Below, piece after piece: positions 1-8,411 of a DNA stretch of 64,000 bases. Origin of the DNA: Pseudomonas sp. SORT22 (GTDB lineage Bacteria > Pseudomonadota > Gammaproteobacteria > Pseudomonadales > Pseudomonadaceae); NCBI RefSeq assembly GCF_018417635.1, contig NZ_CP071007.1, forward strand, positions 916,001 to 980,000. The letters are read 5' to 3'. Positions within the stretch are counted from its first letter, which is position 1; each line of letters starts with the position of its first letter. The notes under the pieces are model-generated. The model saw nothing but the letters and a program-made list of their open reading frames with translations. It ran no database searches and was not told the DNA's origin. Both the position numbers and the translations under genes were made by a program.

Positions 1-1121
1 GAGTCGCGGGTGATTTCGCTGATCGATTTGGCGCCTGTCAGCACCATGGCCACGCGCATTTCTTTTTCGAACAGCTCCAGCAGGTTCTTCACCCCGGCTT
101 CACCGGCGGTGGCCAGGGCGTAGAGGAATGCACGGCCGATCAACACGGTGTCGGCGCCCAGGGCGATCATGCGCACCACGTCCAGGCCGCTGCGGATGCC
201 GGAGTCGGCGAGAATCTTCAGATCGCCTTTGACCGCGTCGGCAATCGCCGGCAGGGCGCGGGCACTCGACAGCACGCCATCGAGCTGGCGGCCGCCGTGG
301 TTGGAGACGACGATGCCGTCGGCGCCGAACTTCACGGCGTCCTTGGCATCTTGCGGGTCGAGGATGCCCTTGATCACCATCGGGCCTTCCCAGAATTCGC
401 GGATCCACTCAAGGTCTTTCCAGGAAATCGACGGGTCGAAATTGGCGCCCAGCCAGCCGATGTAATCGGCCAGCCCCGTGGGGCTGCCGCGGTAGGCGGA
501 GATGTTGCCCAAGTCATGGGGTTTGCCCAGCAGGCCGACATCCACGGCCCACTGCGGGTGGGTCATGGCCTGCCAGACGCGGCGCAGCGGCGCGTTCGGG
601 CCGCTCATGCCGGAGTGCGCATCGCGGTAGCGGGCGCCGGGCACCGGCATGTCCACGGTGAACACCAGGGTGGTAACGCCAGCGGCCTTGGCGCGCTCCA
701 GGGCGTTGCGCATGAAGCCGCGATCCTTGAGCACATAGAGCTGGAACCACATCGGCCGGTCAATGGCCGGCGCCACTTCTTCGATCGGGCACACCGACAC
801 CGTCGACAGGGTGAACGGAATGCCTTTGGCCGCTGCCGCCCGCGCCGCCTGGACTTCGCCGCGGCGTGCGTACATGCCGGTCAGGCCGACCGGCGCCAGG
901 GCCACCGGCATGCTCAGGGTTTCGTTGAACAGCTGGGTCTCGAGGCTCAGCTCGGACATGTTCTTCAATACGCGCTGGCGCAGGGCGATGCCGGCCAGGT
1001 CTTCGACGTTGTGGCGCAGCGTGTGCTCGGCGTAGGCACCGCCGTCGGCGTAGTGGAACAGGAATGGCGGCAGCTTGCGTTGGGCTGCTGCGCGGTAATC
1101 GGTAGCGGCAGAAATGATCAT
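1..1121 (-). CDS. lldD: L-lactate dehydrogenase (FMN, quinone-linked), 3' end cut by window
   Basis: This membrane-associated flavoprotein oxidises L-lactate to pyruvate and passes electrons to the quinone pool. From the start at 1121, 373 residues are visible. The family is about 381 long, so roughly the last eight codons lie beyond base 1. The alpha-hydroxy-acid oxidase active-site motif SNHGGRQ is at residues 273-279, with His275 the expected catalytic base and Arg278 the substrate-binding arginine. A flavin-binding GADTVLIGR stretch lies near 322-330. It lies 67 bases downstream of lldP on the same strand, as in the usual lldP-lldD operon, and should be induced by lactate through LldR. 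I am very sure of the identity. Confidence 0.97.
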   Translation of the reverse strand, partial: MIISAATDYRAAAQRKLPPFLFHYADGGAYAEHTLRHNVEDLAGIALRQRVLKNMSELSLETQLFNETLSMPVALAPVGLTGMYARRGEVQAARAAAAKGIPFTLSTVSVCPIEEVAPAIDRPMWFQLYVLKDRGFMRNALERAKAAGVTTLVFTVDMPVPGARYRDAHSGMSGPNAPLRRVWQAMTHPQWAVDVGLLGKPHDLGNISAYRGSPTGLADYIGWLGANFDPSISWKDLEWIREFWEGPMVIKGILDPQDAKDAVKFGADGIVVSNHGGRQLDGVLSSARALPAIADAVKGDLKILADSGIRSGLDVVRMIALGADTVLIGRAFLYALATAGEAGVKNLLELFEKEMRVAMVLTGAKSISEITRD

Positions 1122-1150
1122 GGGGTCTCGCAGCGTTGGGTGAAGGGGAG

Positions 1151-1180
1151 CTGCCGGGCGCACCACAACGCGCCCGGCCC
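1151..1180. other. intercistronic stem-loop between lldP and lldD
   Basis: A 9-bp perfect inverted repeat (GCCGGGCGC at 1153-1161, its complement at 1170-1178) has an 8-base loop and no T-run on either strand. It is therefore more likely an mRNA-stabilising or processing hairpin within the lld operon than a full terminator. Its effect on lldD expression is inferred. Confidence 0.5.
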
Positions 1181-1188
1181 CTGACACT

Positions 1189-2856
1189 TTAGTGAACCAG
1201 CATGCCGGTCAGCCAATAAGCCTGGATCAAGGTGATCAGGCCAACGATAGTGGCGAAGAACAAGCTGTGCTTGAGGGTGAAGCGGAACAGGTCCGACTCT
1301 TTGCCGACCAGGCCGGTAGCGGCGCAGGCCACGGCGATCGACTGCGGCGAAATCATTTTGCCAGTCACGCCGCCGCTGGTGTTGGCGGCCACCAGCAGGG
1401 TGTCGTTGACCCCGATCTGGTGCGCGGTGGTGGCCTGCAGCGAGCTGAACAGGGCGTTCGACGAAGTATCGGAACCGGTCAGGAACACGCCCAGCCAGCC
1501 GAGGAACGGCGAGAAGAACGGGAACGCCGCGCCAGTGCCGGCCAGTACCAGGGCCATGGTCGACGACATGCCCGAGTAGTTGGTGACGAAGGCAAAGGCC
1601 AGGACCATGCCGATCGACAGGATCGGCCAGCGCAGTTCGAAGAAGGTCTCTTTCAAAGTGGTCAGACCAGTTTTGAAATTGATCTTCAGCACCAGCATCG
1701 AGATCAGCGCCGAGAAGAAAATCGCGGTACCGGTGGCAGAAATCGGGTCGAGCTTGAACACCGCCGGGATCGCCGTCGGGGTGGCGACGATCGGTGCGGT
1801 CTTGATCACCAGTTGGTCAAGGTGCGGGATGGCGAAGTTGAATACCCAGCTGTACATCGAGCCACCGGCGGCGAAAGCGGCCTTGAACGGCTTGAGGGTC
1901 CAGATGGTGACCAGCACGGTGAGGATCAGGAACGGCGACCAGGCTTTGAAGATCTCGCCGAAGCTGTACGGCGAAGGCTGGCTGCCACCGCTCTGTACCA
2001 CAGCGGCGCCAACACTACCGGGGGCGGCGGCGAACGAACGCTTGGGCTGCCAGACCTTGAGGAACAGGGTCAGGGAAATCAGGCTGGCCAGGGCCGAGGT
2101 GATGTCCGGCAGTTCCGGGCCAATGAAGTTCGAGGTGAAGTACTGGGTCACGGCAAAGCTCAGGCCGGCCACCAGGGCGGCTGGCCAGGTCTCTTTGACG
2201 CCGCGCAGGCCGTCCATCATGAACACCAGCCAGAACGGTACGAATAGCGACAGCAAGGGCAGCTGGCGGCCGGTCATGGCGCCGATCTTGAACGCATCGA
2301 TACCGGTGACCTGGCCGGCCACGATGATCGGGATGCCCAGGGCGCCGAAGGCCACAGGCGCGGTGTTGGCGATCAGGCACAGGCCGGCGGCGTACAGCGG
2401 GTTGAAGCCCAGGCCCACGAGCAGGGCGGCGGTGATCGCCACCGGGGCGCCGAAGCCTGCCGCACCTTCAAGGAAGGCGCCGAAGCAGAAACCGATCAAC
2501 AGCACCTGCAGGCGCTGGTCGTCGGTAATCGACAGCACCGAGCTGCGGATCACTTCGAACTGGCCGCTCTTGACCGTCAGCTTGTACAGGAACACTGCGG
2601 CGACAATGATCCAGGCAATCGGCCACAGGCCATAGGCAAAGCCGTATCCGGCGGCGGCAAGGGCCATGTCGGCAGGCATCTGGAAAGCAAAGATCGCCAC
2701 CAGGATCGACAGGCCCAGCGTGATGCTGCCAGCCACGTGACCCTTGAGGCGGAACACCGCCAGCGCGAGGAAAAAGAACACGATCGGGATGACTGCCGCG
2801 AGCGCGGACAGGCCAAGACTACCAAGCGGACTGTAAAGCTGTTGCCAGGTTTGCAT
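1189..2856 (-). CDS. lldP: L-lactate permease
   Basis: This is an inner-membrane lactate:proton symporter of the LctP family. At 555 residues it has normal family length and is hydrophobic throughout, with about twelve to fourteen predicted membrane segments. The glycine-rich block [10 protein letters not shown] near residue 130 is typical of the family. The ATG at 2856 is preceded by AGGGG. It is the first gene of the lactate operon, with lldD downstream and lldR divergent upstream. On the minus strand a TTGACA box (2965-2960) followed 16-17 bases on by a TTTAAC/TTAACC box is a plausible promoter, with the LldR operator just downstream. Family members can also carry glycolate; substrate choice is from context. 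Confidence 0.96.
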   Translation of the reverse strand: MQTWQQLYSPLGSLGLSALAAVIPIVFFFLALAVFRLKGHVAGSITLGLSILVAIFAFQMPADMALAAAGYGFAYGLWPIAWIIVAAVFLYKLTVKSGQFEVIRSSVLSITDDQRLQVLLIGFCFGAFLEGAAGFGAPVAITAALLVGLGFNPLYAAGLCLIANTAPVAFGALGIPIIVAGQVTGIDAFKIGAMTGRQLPLLSLFVPFWLVFMMDGLRGVKETWPAALVAGLSFAVTQYFTSNFIGPELPDITSALASLISLTLFLKVWQPKRSFAAAPGSVGAAVVQSGGSQPSPYSFGEIFKAWSPFLILTVLVTIWTLKPFKAAFAAGGSMYSWVFNFAIPHLDQLVIKTAPIVATPTAIPAVFKLDPISATGTAIFFSALISMLVLKINFKTGLTTLKETFFELRWPILSIGMVLAFAFVTNYSGMSSTMALVLAGTGAAFPFFSPFLGWLGVFLTGSDTSSNALFSSLQATTAHQIGVNDTLLVAANTSGGVTGKMISPQSIAVACAATGLVGKESDLFRFTLKHSLFFATIVGLITLIQAYWLTGMLVH

Positions 2857-2895
2857 ATGGGGTGGCCCCTAATTGTTGTTGGTCAGGCACTGGCA

Positions 2896-2924
2896 TTGGA
2901 TAATTGGTAAGACCAATTTACAAT
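2896..2924 (+). promoter_or_regulatory. candidate lldR promoter
   Basis: TTGGAT (2896-2901) and TACAAT (2919-2924) are 17 bases apart, the ideal sigma-70 spacing, and the spacer is the LldR palindrome. The transcript would start near 2931 and leave an approximately 180-base untranslated leader before lldR. The boxes are seen in the sequence; use of the promoter is inferred. Confidence 0.5.
2902..2918. promoter_or_regulatory. LldR operator
   Basis: A perfect 7-3-7 palindrome, AATTGGT-AAG-ACCAATT, lies in the 254-base gap between lldP and lldR. GntR/FadR-type lactate regulators bind TNGT-N3-ACNA sequences of this kind. It exactly fills the 17-base spacer of a candidate lldR promoter (TTGGAT 2896-2901, TACAAT 2919-2924), and lies just downstream of the probable lldP start point. 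One bound dimer could therefore block both genes. The match to the family site is strong; binding itself is inferred. Confidence 0.85.
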
Positions 2925-3110
2925 GTCGAGGCGCTAGGTTAAAAGCCTCGAAGTGGCTGTGTCAATTTGTCCCAGGAAACTTTTCTTGGGATGGTTGAAG
3001 GGGAGCGGGCCTGAACGGCAGGGAAATTTGCCAACTGATTAGTGTCGGCGGGTCGCGGATGCGCCAGAATAGACAGCCCCGAACGCACTCGGGATTGTGG
3101 AGAGCATGTG

Positions 3111-3878
3111 ATGGTTTTTGATCAGGTCCGCCAACGCCGTTTGTCCGACGATATCGTCGAACGGCTGGAAGGGATGATTCTCGAAGGCACCTTGACGGCC
3201 GGTCAGCGCCTGCCTGCCGAGCGGGCGCTGGCCGAGCAGTTCGGCGTGTCACGACCGTCGTTGCGCGAAGCGATCCAGAAGCTGGTGGCCAAGGGCTTGT
3301 TGGTCAGCCGCCAGGGCGGTGGTAACTATGTGGCCGAATCGCTCGGCTCGACCTTCAGTGACCCGCTGCTGCAGTTGCTCGAAAGCAACCCTGAAGCGCA
3401 GCGCGACTTGCTGGAATTCCGGCATACCCTGGAGGCATCCTGCGCCTATTATGCGGCGATCCGCGCCACCGAGCCGGATCGCCTGCGGCTCAAGGCGGCC
3501 TTCGACACTTTGCAGGATTGCTACGCCCGCGCTGATGAAGTCGACCGGGCCGAAGAGGGCGCGGCCGATGCGCGTTTTCATCTGGCAATCGCCGAAGCCA
3601 GTCATAACGCGGTGTTGTTGCACACCATTCGTGGCCTGTTCGACCTGCTCAAGCGCAACGTGGTGACCAACATCGGCGGCATGTACAAACAGCGCAGCGA
3701 AACCCGCGACATGCTCATCAGCCAGCACCGCGAGCTGTACCTGGCGATTGTCGAAGGGCGTGCCGAAGATGCACGCGAAGTCTCCAGCCGGCACATCACC
3801 TATGTGCAGGAAGTGCTCGATGAAGTGCGCCAGGAGGTTCAGCGGGTGGCGCGGGCGGAGCGGCGCAGCGGGCGCTAG
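3111..3878 (+). CDS. lldR: lactate-responsive GntR/FadR-family transcriptional regulator
   Basis: A 255-residue repressor of lactate genes, relieved by L-lactate. Residues 1-75 form a winged helix-turn-helix of GntR type, with RPSLREAIQKL as the recognition helix. Residues about 95-230 form the FCD ligand domain, with the metal-binding pattern of an aspartate/arginine DARFH block and later SQHRE and SSRHITY histidines. I chose ATG 3111 because it starts at the conserved MVFDQVRQRRL and follows a GGAG; a longer in-frame frame upstream has no family support. It is divergent from lldP, with an operator of the expected form between them. Confidence 0.93.
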   Translation: MVFDQVRQRRLSDDIVERLEGMILEGTLTAGQRLPAERALAEQFGVSRPSLREAIQKLVAKGLLVSRQGGGNYVAESLGSTFSDPLLQLLESNPEAQRDLLEFRHTLEASCAYYAAIRATEPDRLRLKAAFDTLQDCYARADEVDRAEEGAADARFHLAIAEASHNAVLLHTIRGLFDLLKRNVVTNIGGMYKQRSETRDMLISQHRELYLAIVEGRAEDAREVSSRHITYVQEVLDEVRQEVQRVARAERRSGR

Positions 3879-3880
3879 CA

Positions 3881-3926
3881 ATCGTGGGGCAAACTCGCCC
3901 CTGTAGGAGCGGGCTTGCCCCGCGAT
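3881..3926. repeat. REP-type palindrome
   Basis: An imperfect inverted repeat: ATCGTGGGGCAA on the left pairs with TTGCCCCGCGAT on the right, and the middle reads GTAGGAGCGGGCTTGCC, the hallmark of Pseudomonas REP elements. It sits between the stop of lldR and the 3' end of convergent smpB, where such elements often lie and may act as a transcription or degradation barrier. Confidence 0.75.
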
Positions 3927-3946
3927 GAGGGCGCTTCAGGCTGGAA

Positions 3947-4429
3947 TCAGTCTTCCTTGCCCTTGTTGCGTACCGCGCGCTGCAACTCGCGGTCGGAATC
4001 GCGCTCGCGCTGGGTATCGCGCTTGTCGTATTCCTTCTTGCCCTTGCCCAGTGCGATTTCGCACTTGATCAAGTGCTTGCTCCAATAGATCGACAAGGCC
4101 ACGCAGGTGTAGCCCTTCTGCTGGACAGCCGCGTGCAGGCGTTCCAGCTCTCGACGGTTGAGCAGCAGTTTGCGGGTACGTGTCGGGTCGGCGATGACGT
4201 GAGTACTGGCGGCTGTCAGCGGCGTGATGTGGCTGCCCATCAGCCAGGCCTCGCCATCCTTGAGCACCACGTAACTGTCGGTCAGGTGCGCCTTGCCGGC
4301 ACGCAGACTTTTTACTTCCCAACCGGACAGGACCAATCCGGCCTCGAACTTGTGCTCGATGAAGTAATCGTGACGCGCCTTTTTATTCTGCGCGATAGTC
4401 CCTGTCGGATGTTTCTTTTGTTTAGCCAT
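3947..4429 (-). CDS. smpB: SsrA-binding protein SmpB
   Basis: This small RNA-binding protein delivers tmRNA to stalled ribosomes in trans-translation. It is 160 residues long, normal for the family. It begins [22 protein letters not shown], the conserved N-terminus, and has the family core [19 protein letters not shown] and a basic C-terminal tail ([11 protein letters not shown]) that acts in the ribosomal A site. An upstream in-frame extension is open but not conserved. A perfect TATAAT lies at 4444-4439, only nine bases before the ATG, and no Shine-Dalgarno is visible, so the message may be nearly leaderless. No tmRNA gene is seen nearby. Confidence 0.96.
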   Translation of the reverse strand: MAKQKKHPTGTIAQNKKARHDYFIEHKFEAGLVLSGWEVKSLRAGKAHLTDSYVVLKDGEAWLMGSHITPLTAASTHVIADPTRTRKLLLNRRELERLHAAVQQKGYTCVALSIYWSKHLIKCEIALGKGKKEYDKRDTQRERDSDRELQRAVRNKGKED

Positions 4430-4438
4430 AGGGGCGGC

Positions 4439-4444
4439 ATTATA
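4439..4444 (-). promoter_or_regulatory. candidate smpB -10 box
   Basis: A perfect TATAAT on the minus strand ends nine bases before the smpB ATG. A start point about seven bases downstream would give a leader of only a few bases. No good -35 hexamer is visible at 16-18 bases upstream, so this is a candidate only. Confidence 0.4.
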
Positions 4445-4589
4445 GGCAGTCGCCGCGCTGTCGGCTATGGGTAGCGGTGCGCTTGAGCCATTGCCGTGAA
4501 TCCCGGACAATGCGCGCACTTGATGCGCTCAATGGCGCCCATCGGCATTCGGGTTGCGTTTGCCGCTCAGCTTTGGAATCGACCCCTGG

Positions 4590-5024
4590 ATGACTACCCA
4601 TATTCAACGTTCGGCCCTGCTGCCATATCCCGCCCAGGCCCTGTACGACCTGGTCAATGATGTCGCGCGCTACCCGGAGTTCCTGCCCTGGTGTTCGTCC
4701 AGCACCGTGATCGAAGAAAGCGACACGCACATGCGCGCACGCCTTGAGGTAGCCAAGGGCGGGATGAGCCAGCAGTTTGTAACCAGCAATGTGCTGGTGC
4801 CGGGCCAGTCCATCGAAATGAACCTTGAAGAAGGGCCATTTTCCCAGCTGCATGGTGTCTGGGTGTTCAAGCCGTTGGGCGAGAAAGCCTGCAAGATCAG
4901 CCTCGACCTGTCGTTCGATTACGCCGGGCCATTGGTGCGTGCCACCTTGGGGCCGTTGTTCAACCAGGCCGCCAACACTCTTGTCGATGCTTTCTGCCAG
5001 CGTGCCAAGCAGCTCCATGTCTGA
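4590..5024 (+). CDS. ratA: RatA-family START/SRPBCC-fold protein
   Basis: A 144-residue protein of the polyketide-cyclase/START-like family (YfjG, also called RatA), related to mitochondrial Coq10. It contains the family-typical LPYPAQALYDLVNDVARYPEF-type start and a C-terminal amphipathic helix (TLVDAFCQRAKQL). In E. coli the protein was reported as an anti-ribosome-association toxin; a ubiquinone-binding role is also discussed. ATG 4590 fits the conserved start MTTHIQRSALL. It is divergent from smpB and overlaps ratB by eight bases, the same neighbourhood as in E. coli. The family is certain, the in vivo role less so. Confidence 0.9.
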   Translation: MTTHIQRSALLPYPAQALYDLVNDVARYPEFLPWCSSSTVIEESDTHMRARLEVAKGGMSQQFVTSNVLVPGQSIEMNLEEGPFSQLHGVWVFKPLGEKACKISLDLSFDYAGPLVRATLGPLFNQAANTLVDAFCQRAKQLHV

Positions 5025-5334
5025 AGCCTTGCTGACCGTCGAGGTGGTGTATGCCGTGGCTGAGCGGCAGGTGCTGCTCAGTGTTGAGGTGCCGGCGGGT
5101 GCGACTATCAATGAAGCAGTAAAACTGTCGGGGATCGCCGCGCATTTTCCCGAGGCCGATATTCAGGCCTGCCCGGTTGGTGTCTTTGGCCGGGTGATCG
5201 GCAATCCTGAAGAATATAAAGTCGAGTCAGGTGATCGCGTCGAGCTTTATCGGCCCTTGCTGGCGGACCCGAAAGAGGTGCGCAAACAGCGCGCGGCCAA
5301 GGTTGCTCGGGTCTTCAAGAAAGCCAAGCGCTGA
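5017..5334 (+). CDS. ratB: RnfH/RatB-family ubiquitin-fold protein
   Basis: A 105-residue protein of the RnfH/YfjF family (beta-grasp fold). The body holds the conserved VEVVYA start of the fold and GRVIGNPEEYKVESGDRVELYRPL near residues 48-75, followed by a lysine/arginine-rich tail (KEVRKQRAAKVARVFKKAKR). It overlaps ratA by eight bases, which indicates translational coupling. No firm biochemical role is known. A strong terminator follows 16 bases after the stop. Confidence 0.88.
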   Translation: MSEALLTVEVVYAVAERQVLLSVEVPAGATINEAVKLSGIAAHFPEADIQACPVGVFGRVIGNPEEYKVESGDRVELYRPLLADPKEVRKQRAAKVARVFKKAKR

Positions 5335-5348
5335 ATTTCAGGCAATAA

Positions 5349-5376
5349 AAAGCCCGGACGGGTCCGGGCTTTTTTG
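5349..5376. terminator. bidirectional terminator between ratB and bamE
   Basis: The stem AGCCCGGA/TCCGGGCT (5351-5358 and 5363-5370 approximately) has a CGGG loop, an A-run on the left and six or more T on the right. It can stop the rightward ratA-ratB message and the leftward bamE message. Confidence 0.9.
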
Positions 5377-5390
5377 TACGCGCTGCAGGC

Positions 5391-5915
5391 TTACTGCGGC
5401 GAAGTATCCAGCGGCTCGGGCACCGGCACCGGGATAACCTCAATGGTATCGACGTCTTTCTGGATGGTGTCTTCCAGCGAGCCTGGCTTGGCAGGTTTTT
5501 CCTGCGCAGCGGGTTCGGTGCTGCCGGTCGGGCTGACAGTCGTATCGCCGCTGCCACCGAGGATTTCCTGGTCGCGGCTGACACCCGGCATGAAGTCGCC
5601 GGACAGGCTGCTGAGCTGGTCGTTCTCGTTGAAGAAGATGCTCATGCGCTCCTGTTGGCGCTCACCGCCGCCAGGCTGCAGGCTGTACAGGTAATCCCAG
5701 CGATTGGTATGGAACGTATCCTGGATCAGCGGGTTGCCCATGATAAACCGTACTTGCCGACGGGTCATTCCGGGGCGCAATTGGTCTATCATGTCTTGCG
5801 TGACGACATTGCCCTGCTGGATGTCGATTTTGTAAACCCCGGGGAACGAGCAACCGGCGAGTGCGAGCAGTCCCACGAAGGTGAGGCTGGTTAGCAAGAG
5901 CTTGGTGTTTTGCAT
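5391..5915 (-). CDS. bamE: outer-membrane assembly lipoprotein BamE (OmlA)
   Basis: A 174-residue lipoprotein of the Bam complex, which folds beta-barrel proteins into the outer membrane. The signal peptide ends in the lipobox LALAGC, with lipidated Cys22. The SmpA/OmlA domain follows ([11 protein letters not shown] through [15 protein letters not shown] and a WDYLYS motif). A proline/acid-rich tail of about 60 residues extends beyond the E. coli protein, as is usual in pseudomonads. ATG 5915 places the signal peptide correctly; an upstream in-frame ATG would add non-signal residues. It is divergent from fur with a 97-base shared promoter region, the known omlA-fur arrangement. Confidence 0.95.
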   Translation of the reverse strand: MQNTKLLLTSLTFVGLLALAGCSFPGVYKIDIQQGNVVTQDMIDQLRPGMTRRQVRFIMGNPLIQDTFHTNRWDYLYSLQPGGGERQQERMSIFFNENDQLSSLSGDFMPGVSRDQEILGGSGDTTVSPTGSTEPAAQEKPAKPGSLEDTIQKDVDTIEVIPVPVPEPLDTSPQ

Positions 5916-6012
5916 CGGTGGGCGACTTCCACTATCTTGGCTGGACAACGTAAACCCCGATCATACCCGTATTCAGAGAAGCTGCGAAGCAGCATCGGCG
6001 AGAAAGCTGACC

Positions 6013-6417
6013 ATGGTTGAAAATAGCGAACTGCGCAAAGCCGGTCTCAAGGTGACACTGCCTCGAGTGAAAATTCTACAGATGCTCGACTCTACCGAGC
6101 AGCGTCACATGAGTGCTGAGGATGTCTACAAAGCGCTGATGGAGGCAGGCGAGGACGTCGGTCTGGCCACGGTTTACCGTGTTCTGACCCAGTTCGAAGC
6201 CGCAGGCCTGGTCGTGCGCCACAACTTCGATGGCGGCCACGCCGTGTTCGAGCTGGCTGACGGTGGTCACCACGATCACATGGTCAACGTCGATTCCGGC
6301 GAAGTCATCGAGTTCTTCGACAGTGAAATCGAGAAGCGCCAGAAGCAAATCGTGGAAGAGCACGGTTTCGAGCTGGTGGACCACAATCTGGTCCTGTACG
6401 TACGCAAGAAAAAGTAA
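6013..6417 (+). CDS. fur: ferric uptake regulator Fur
   Basis: Iron-sensing repressor of 134 residues. A winged helix covers residues 1-82 and a dimerisation domain the rest. Metal-binding positions visible are His32, His76, the cluster His86-His87-x-His89, Glu100 and His124. The protein has no cysteine at all: residue 92, a cysteine in E. coli and P. aeruginosa Fur, is asparagine, so a CXXC structural zinc site is impossible. Likely targets in this window are the haem-type importer at 58.6 kb and prrF at 62.3 kb, both with Fur boxes. ATG 6013 gives the conserved start MVENSELRKAGLKVTLPR. Confidence 0.98.
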   Translation: MVENSELRKAGLKVTLPRVKILQMLDSTEQRHMSAEDVYKALMEAGEDVGLATVYRVLTQFEAAGLVVRHNFDGGHAVFELADGGHHDHMVNVDSGEVIEFFDSEIEKRQKQIVEEHGFELVDHNLVLYVRKKK

Positions 6418-6446
6418 GCAATTATTACATTGCTGCATATGTACTG

Positions 6447-6468
6447 AAGGCGACCCTGGGGTCGCCTT
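6447..6468. terminator. hairpin between convergent fur and recN
   Basis: AAGGCGACC (6447-6455) pairs with GGTCGCCTT (6460-6468) around a four-base loop, 30 bases after the fur stop. The following TT-C-TGC is only weakly T-rich, so it is a moderate terminator for fur and, read leftwards, for recN. Confidence 0.7.
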
Positions 6469-6506
6469 CGTGCTTTCTGGCTGGCAGCTTTTTATAGTTG
6501 CGCGTT

Positions 6507-8180
6507 TCAGGCCTTGCTGGTGACCACCATCTTGCGGGCGTGGGCCAGGGATTCTTTGGTCAGGTCGATGCCGCCGAGCATGCGTGCAACCTCTTCAACG
6601 CGCTCGCGCTTGCCCAGGTTGGCCACTGCGGTGTGGGTGGCATCGCTGTCGCGCACCTTGTGCACGAACAGGTGGTGATGGCCCTGGGCAGCCACTTGCG
6701 GCAAGTGAGTGACGGTCAGCACCTGGCCGCGCTCGCCCAGGCGGCGCAGCAGCTGGCCGACGATCTCTGCCGTTGGCCCGCCGATGCCGACGTCGACTTC
6801 GTCGAACACCAGGGTCGGGATGCGCGAGGTCTGCGCAGTAATCACCTGGATTGCCAGGCTGATCCGCGACAGCTCGCCACCGGAAGCCACCTTGGCCAGG
6901 GCCTTGAGCGGCTGCCCGGGGTTGGCGCTGACCAGCAGCTCGACCTGCTCCAGGCCCTGGGGTTGCAGTTCGTCGCTGCTGTTGGGTCGCAGCTCGATGC
7001 TGAAACGCCCGCCTGGCATGCCCAGGCGCTGGATTTCCTGCTCCACTGCACTGGCCAGCTGGCTGGCGGCTTGCTGGCGCAGGGCGCTCAGTTCGCCGGC
7101 CTTGTCCTGGTAGTGGCGGGCATAGGCGGCCAGTTCTTCACCCAGGCGCTCGATCGATTCGTCGTTGGCGTTGAGGTTCTCCAGCTCCTCCATCAGGCGC
7201 TGCTGCAGGCCAGCCAGCTCGGTGGGGTGCACCCGGTGTTTGCGGGCGAGGGTATAGATGGTGTCGAGGCGCTCTTCGAGCTGCTGCAGGCGCGCCGGGT
7301 CGGCGTCGAAGTTGTCGAGGAAGCGGTTCAGCTCGCCAACCGCTTCTTCTACCTGGATCTGCGCACTGGCGATCATGCTGGCTGCCTCGCCCAGGGCCTT
7401 GGGCGCGTTGTGCACGGCGGTCAGGCGGTTGAGGCTGGCGGTCAGGGCATTGAGCACGTTGCCCGAGTCGTTCTCGCTGCAGTGGTCGATGACCTGGCGG
7501 CAGATGCCGAACAGTGCTTCGGCGTTGGTCAGGTTCTTGTGTTCCTGCTCCAGCAGTTCCAGCTCGTTCTCGCCCAGGCCAAGGTTGTCGAGTTCTTCGA
7601 GCTGATAGCTGAGCAACTGGTGCTGCGCGCGCTGCTCATCGCCGGAATTGGACAGCCGCTCCAGCTCCTGGCGGGTCTGGCGCCAGCGCTGGGCGGCAAG
7701 CTGGACCTGGCGGGCGAGGTCGGTGGCGCCGGCGTATTCATCGAGCAGGCGCCGATGCGTGTCGGTTTTCAGCAGTGACTGGTGTTCGTGCTGGCTGTGG
7801 ATGTCGATCAGCAGCTCGCCCAGGGCCTTGAGGTCGCCGAGCGGGCAGGGCGTGCCGTTGATATAGCCACGGCTACGGCCTTCGGCGGTGATCACCCGGC
7901 GCAGGATGCACGGGCCGTCGCTGTCGAGGTCGCGTTCGGCGAGCCAGCTGCGCGCCTCGGGGATGTCGACCAGGTCGAAGGTGGCAAGGATGTCGGCCTT
8001 GTCGGCCCCTGGGCGCACCACGCCACTGTCGGCGCGATCGCCCAGGGTCAGGCCCAGGGCGTCGAGCATGATCGATTTGCCGGCCCCGGTTTCACCGGTG
8101 ATGACGCTCATCCCGCGAGCGAGCTCGAGGTCCAGGTGTTCGACGATGGCGTAGTTGTGTACGGACAGGTGCACCAGCAT
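6507..8180 (-). CDS. recN: DNA repair protein RecN
   Basis: An SMC-like ATPase of 557 residues that acts early in double-strand-break repair. Walker A (GETGAGKS) is at residues 29-36, long helical coiled-coil arms occupy the middle, and the C-terminal half carries the ABC signature ASGGELSRISLA and Walker B TLVFDEVDVGIGG. The length is normal. A LexA box lies 25 bases upstream of the start, so it should be SOS-induced. It is convergent with fur and stands alone as a transcription unit. Confidence 0.97.
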   Translation of the reverse strand: MLVHLSVHNYAIVEHLDLELARGMSVITGETGAGKSIMLDALGLTLGDRADSGVVRPGADKADILATFDLVDIPEARSWLAERDLDSDGPCILRRVITAEGRSRGYINGTPCPLGDLKALGELLIDIHSQHEHQSLLKTDTHRRLLDEYAGATDLARQVQLAAQRWRQTRQELERLSNSGDEQRAQHQLLSYQLEELDNLGLGENELELLEQEHKNLTNAEALFGICRQVIDHCSENDSGNVLNALTASLNRLTAVHNAPKALGEAASMIASAQIQVEEAVGELNRFLDNFDADPARLQQLEERLDTIYTLARKHRVHPTELAGLQQRLMEELENLNANDESIERLGEELAAYARHYQDKAGELSALRQQAASQLASAVEQEIQRLGMPGGRFSIELRPNSSDELQPQGLEQVELLVSANPGQPLKALAKVASGGELSRISLAIQVITAQTSRIPTLVFDEVDVGIGGPTAEIVGQLLRRLGERGQVLTVTHLPQVAAQGHHHLFVHKVRDSDATHTAVANLGKRERVEEVARMLGGIDLTKESLAHARKMVVTSKA

Positions 8181-8204
8181 TGGGGCGGCTCCCAGGCGTT
8201 AGGT

Positions 8205-8220
8205 CTGGTTATTTATACAG
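8205..8220. promoter_or_regulatory. LexA (SOS) box of recN
   Basis: CTG-GTTATTTATA-CAG, that is CTG-N10-CAG with an AT-rich core, lies 25-40 bases upstream of the recN start codon. This is the gammaproteobacterial SOS-box form, and recN is a classical LexA target. Confidence 0.8.
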
Positions 8221-8329
8221 TGTTTTTAAATCCACTGACAATGCTGATGTTTAGTTCAATTTGGTAATCGCGGCGCGGTTCTGATTGCGCTGGGTTATGA
8301 GCGAATGTGTACAAGCTGTGTTGCCGGCC

Positions 8330-8357
8330 CTTGAACCTGGGTTTTGCGACCCCATAT
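8330..8357 (+). promoter_or_regulatory. sigma-32 (RpoH) promoter of grpE
   Basis: CTTGAA (8330-8335) and CCCCATAT (8350-8357) are separated by 14 bases. This is a near-consensus heat-shock promoter about 55 bases upstream of the grpE ATG. Confidence 0.9.
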
Positions 8358-8411
8358 AGCCGGCAGACGCGCGAGTAATGCTCGCAGACCTTATTCGAGA
8401 GGAGAGATTTT

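Noticed and set aside
3900..4450. A tmRNA (ssrA) gene next to smpB
   Set aside because: No tRNA-Ala-like acceptor or tag reading frame is found on either side.
4440..4519. A 30-residue N-terminal extension of SmpB
   Set aside because: The frame is open but the extension has no conserved content and would run across the TATAAT; SmpB proteins start at MAKQKK.
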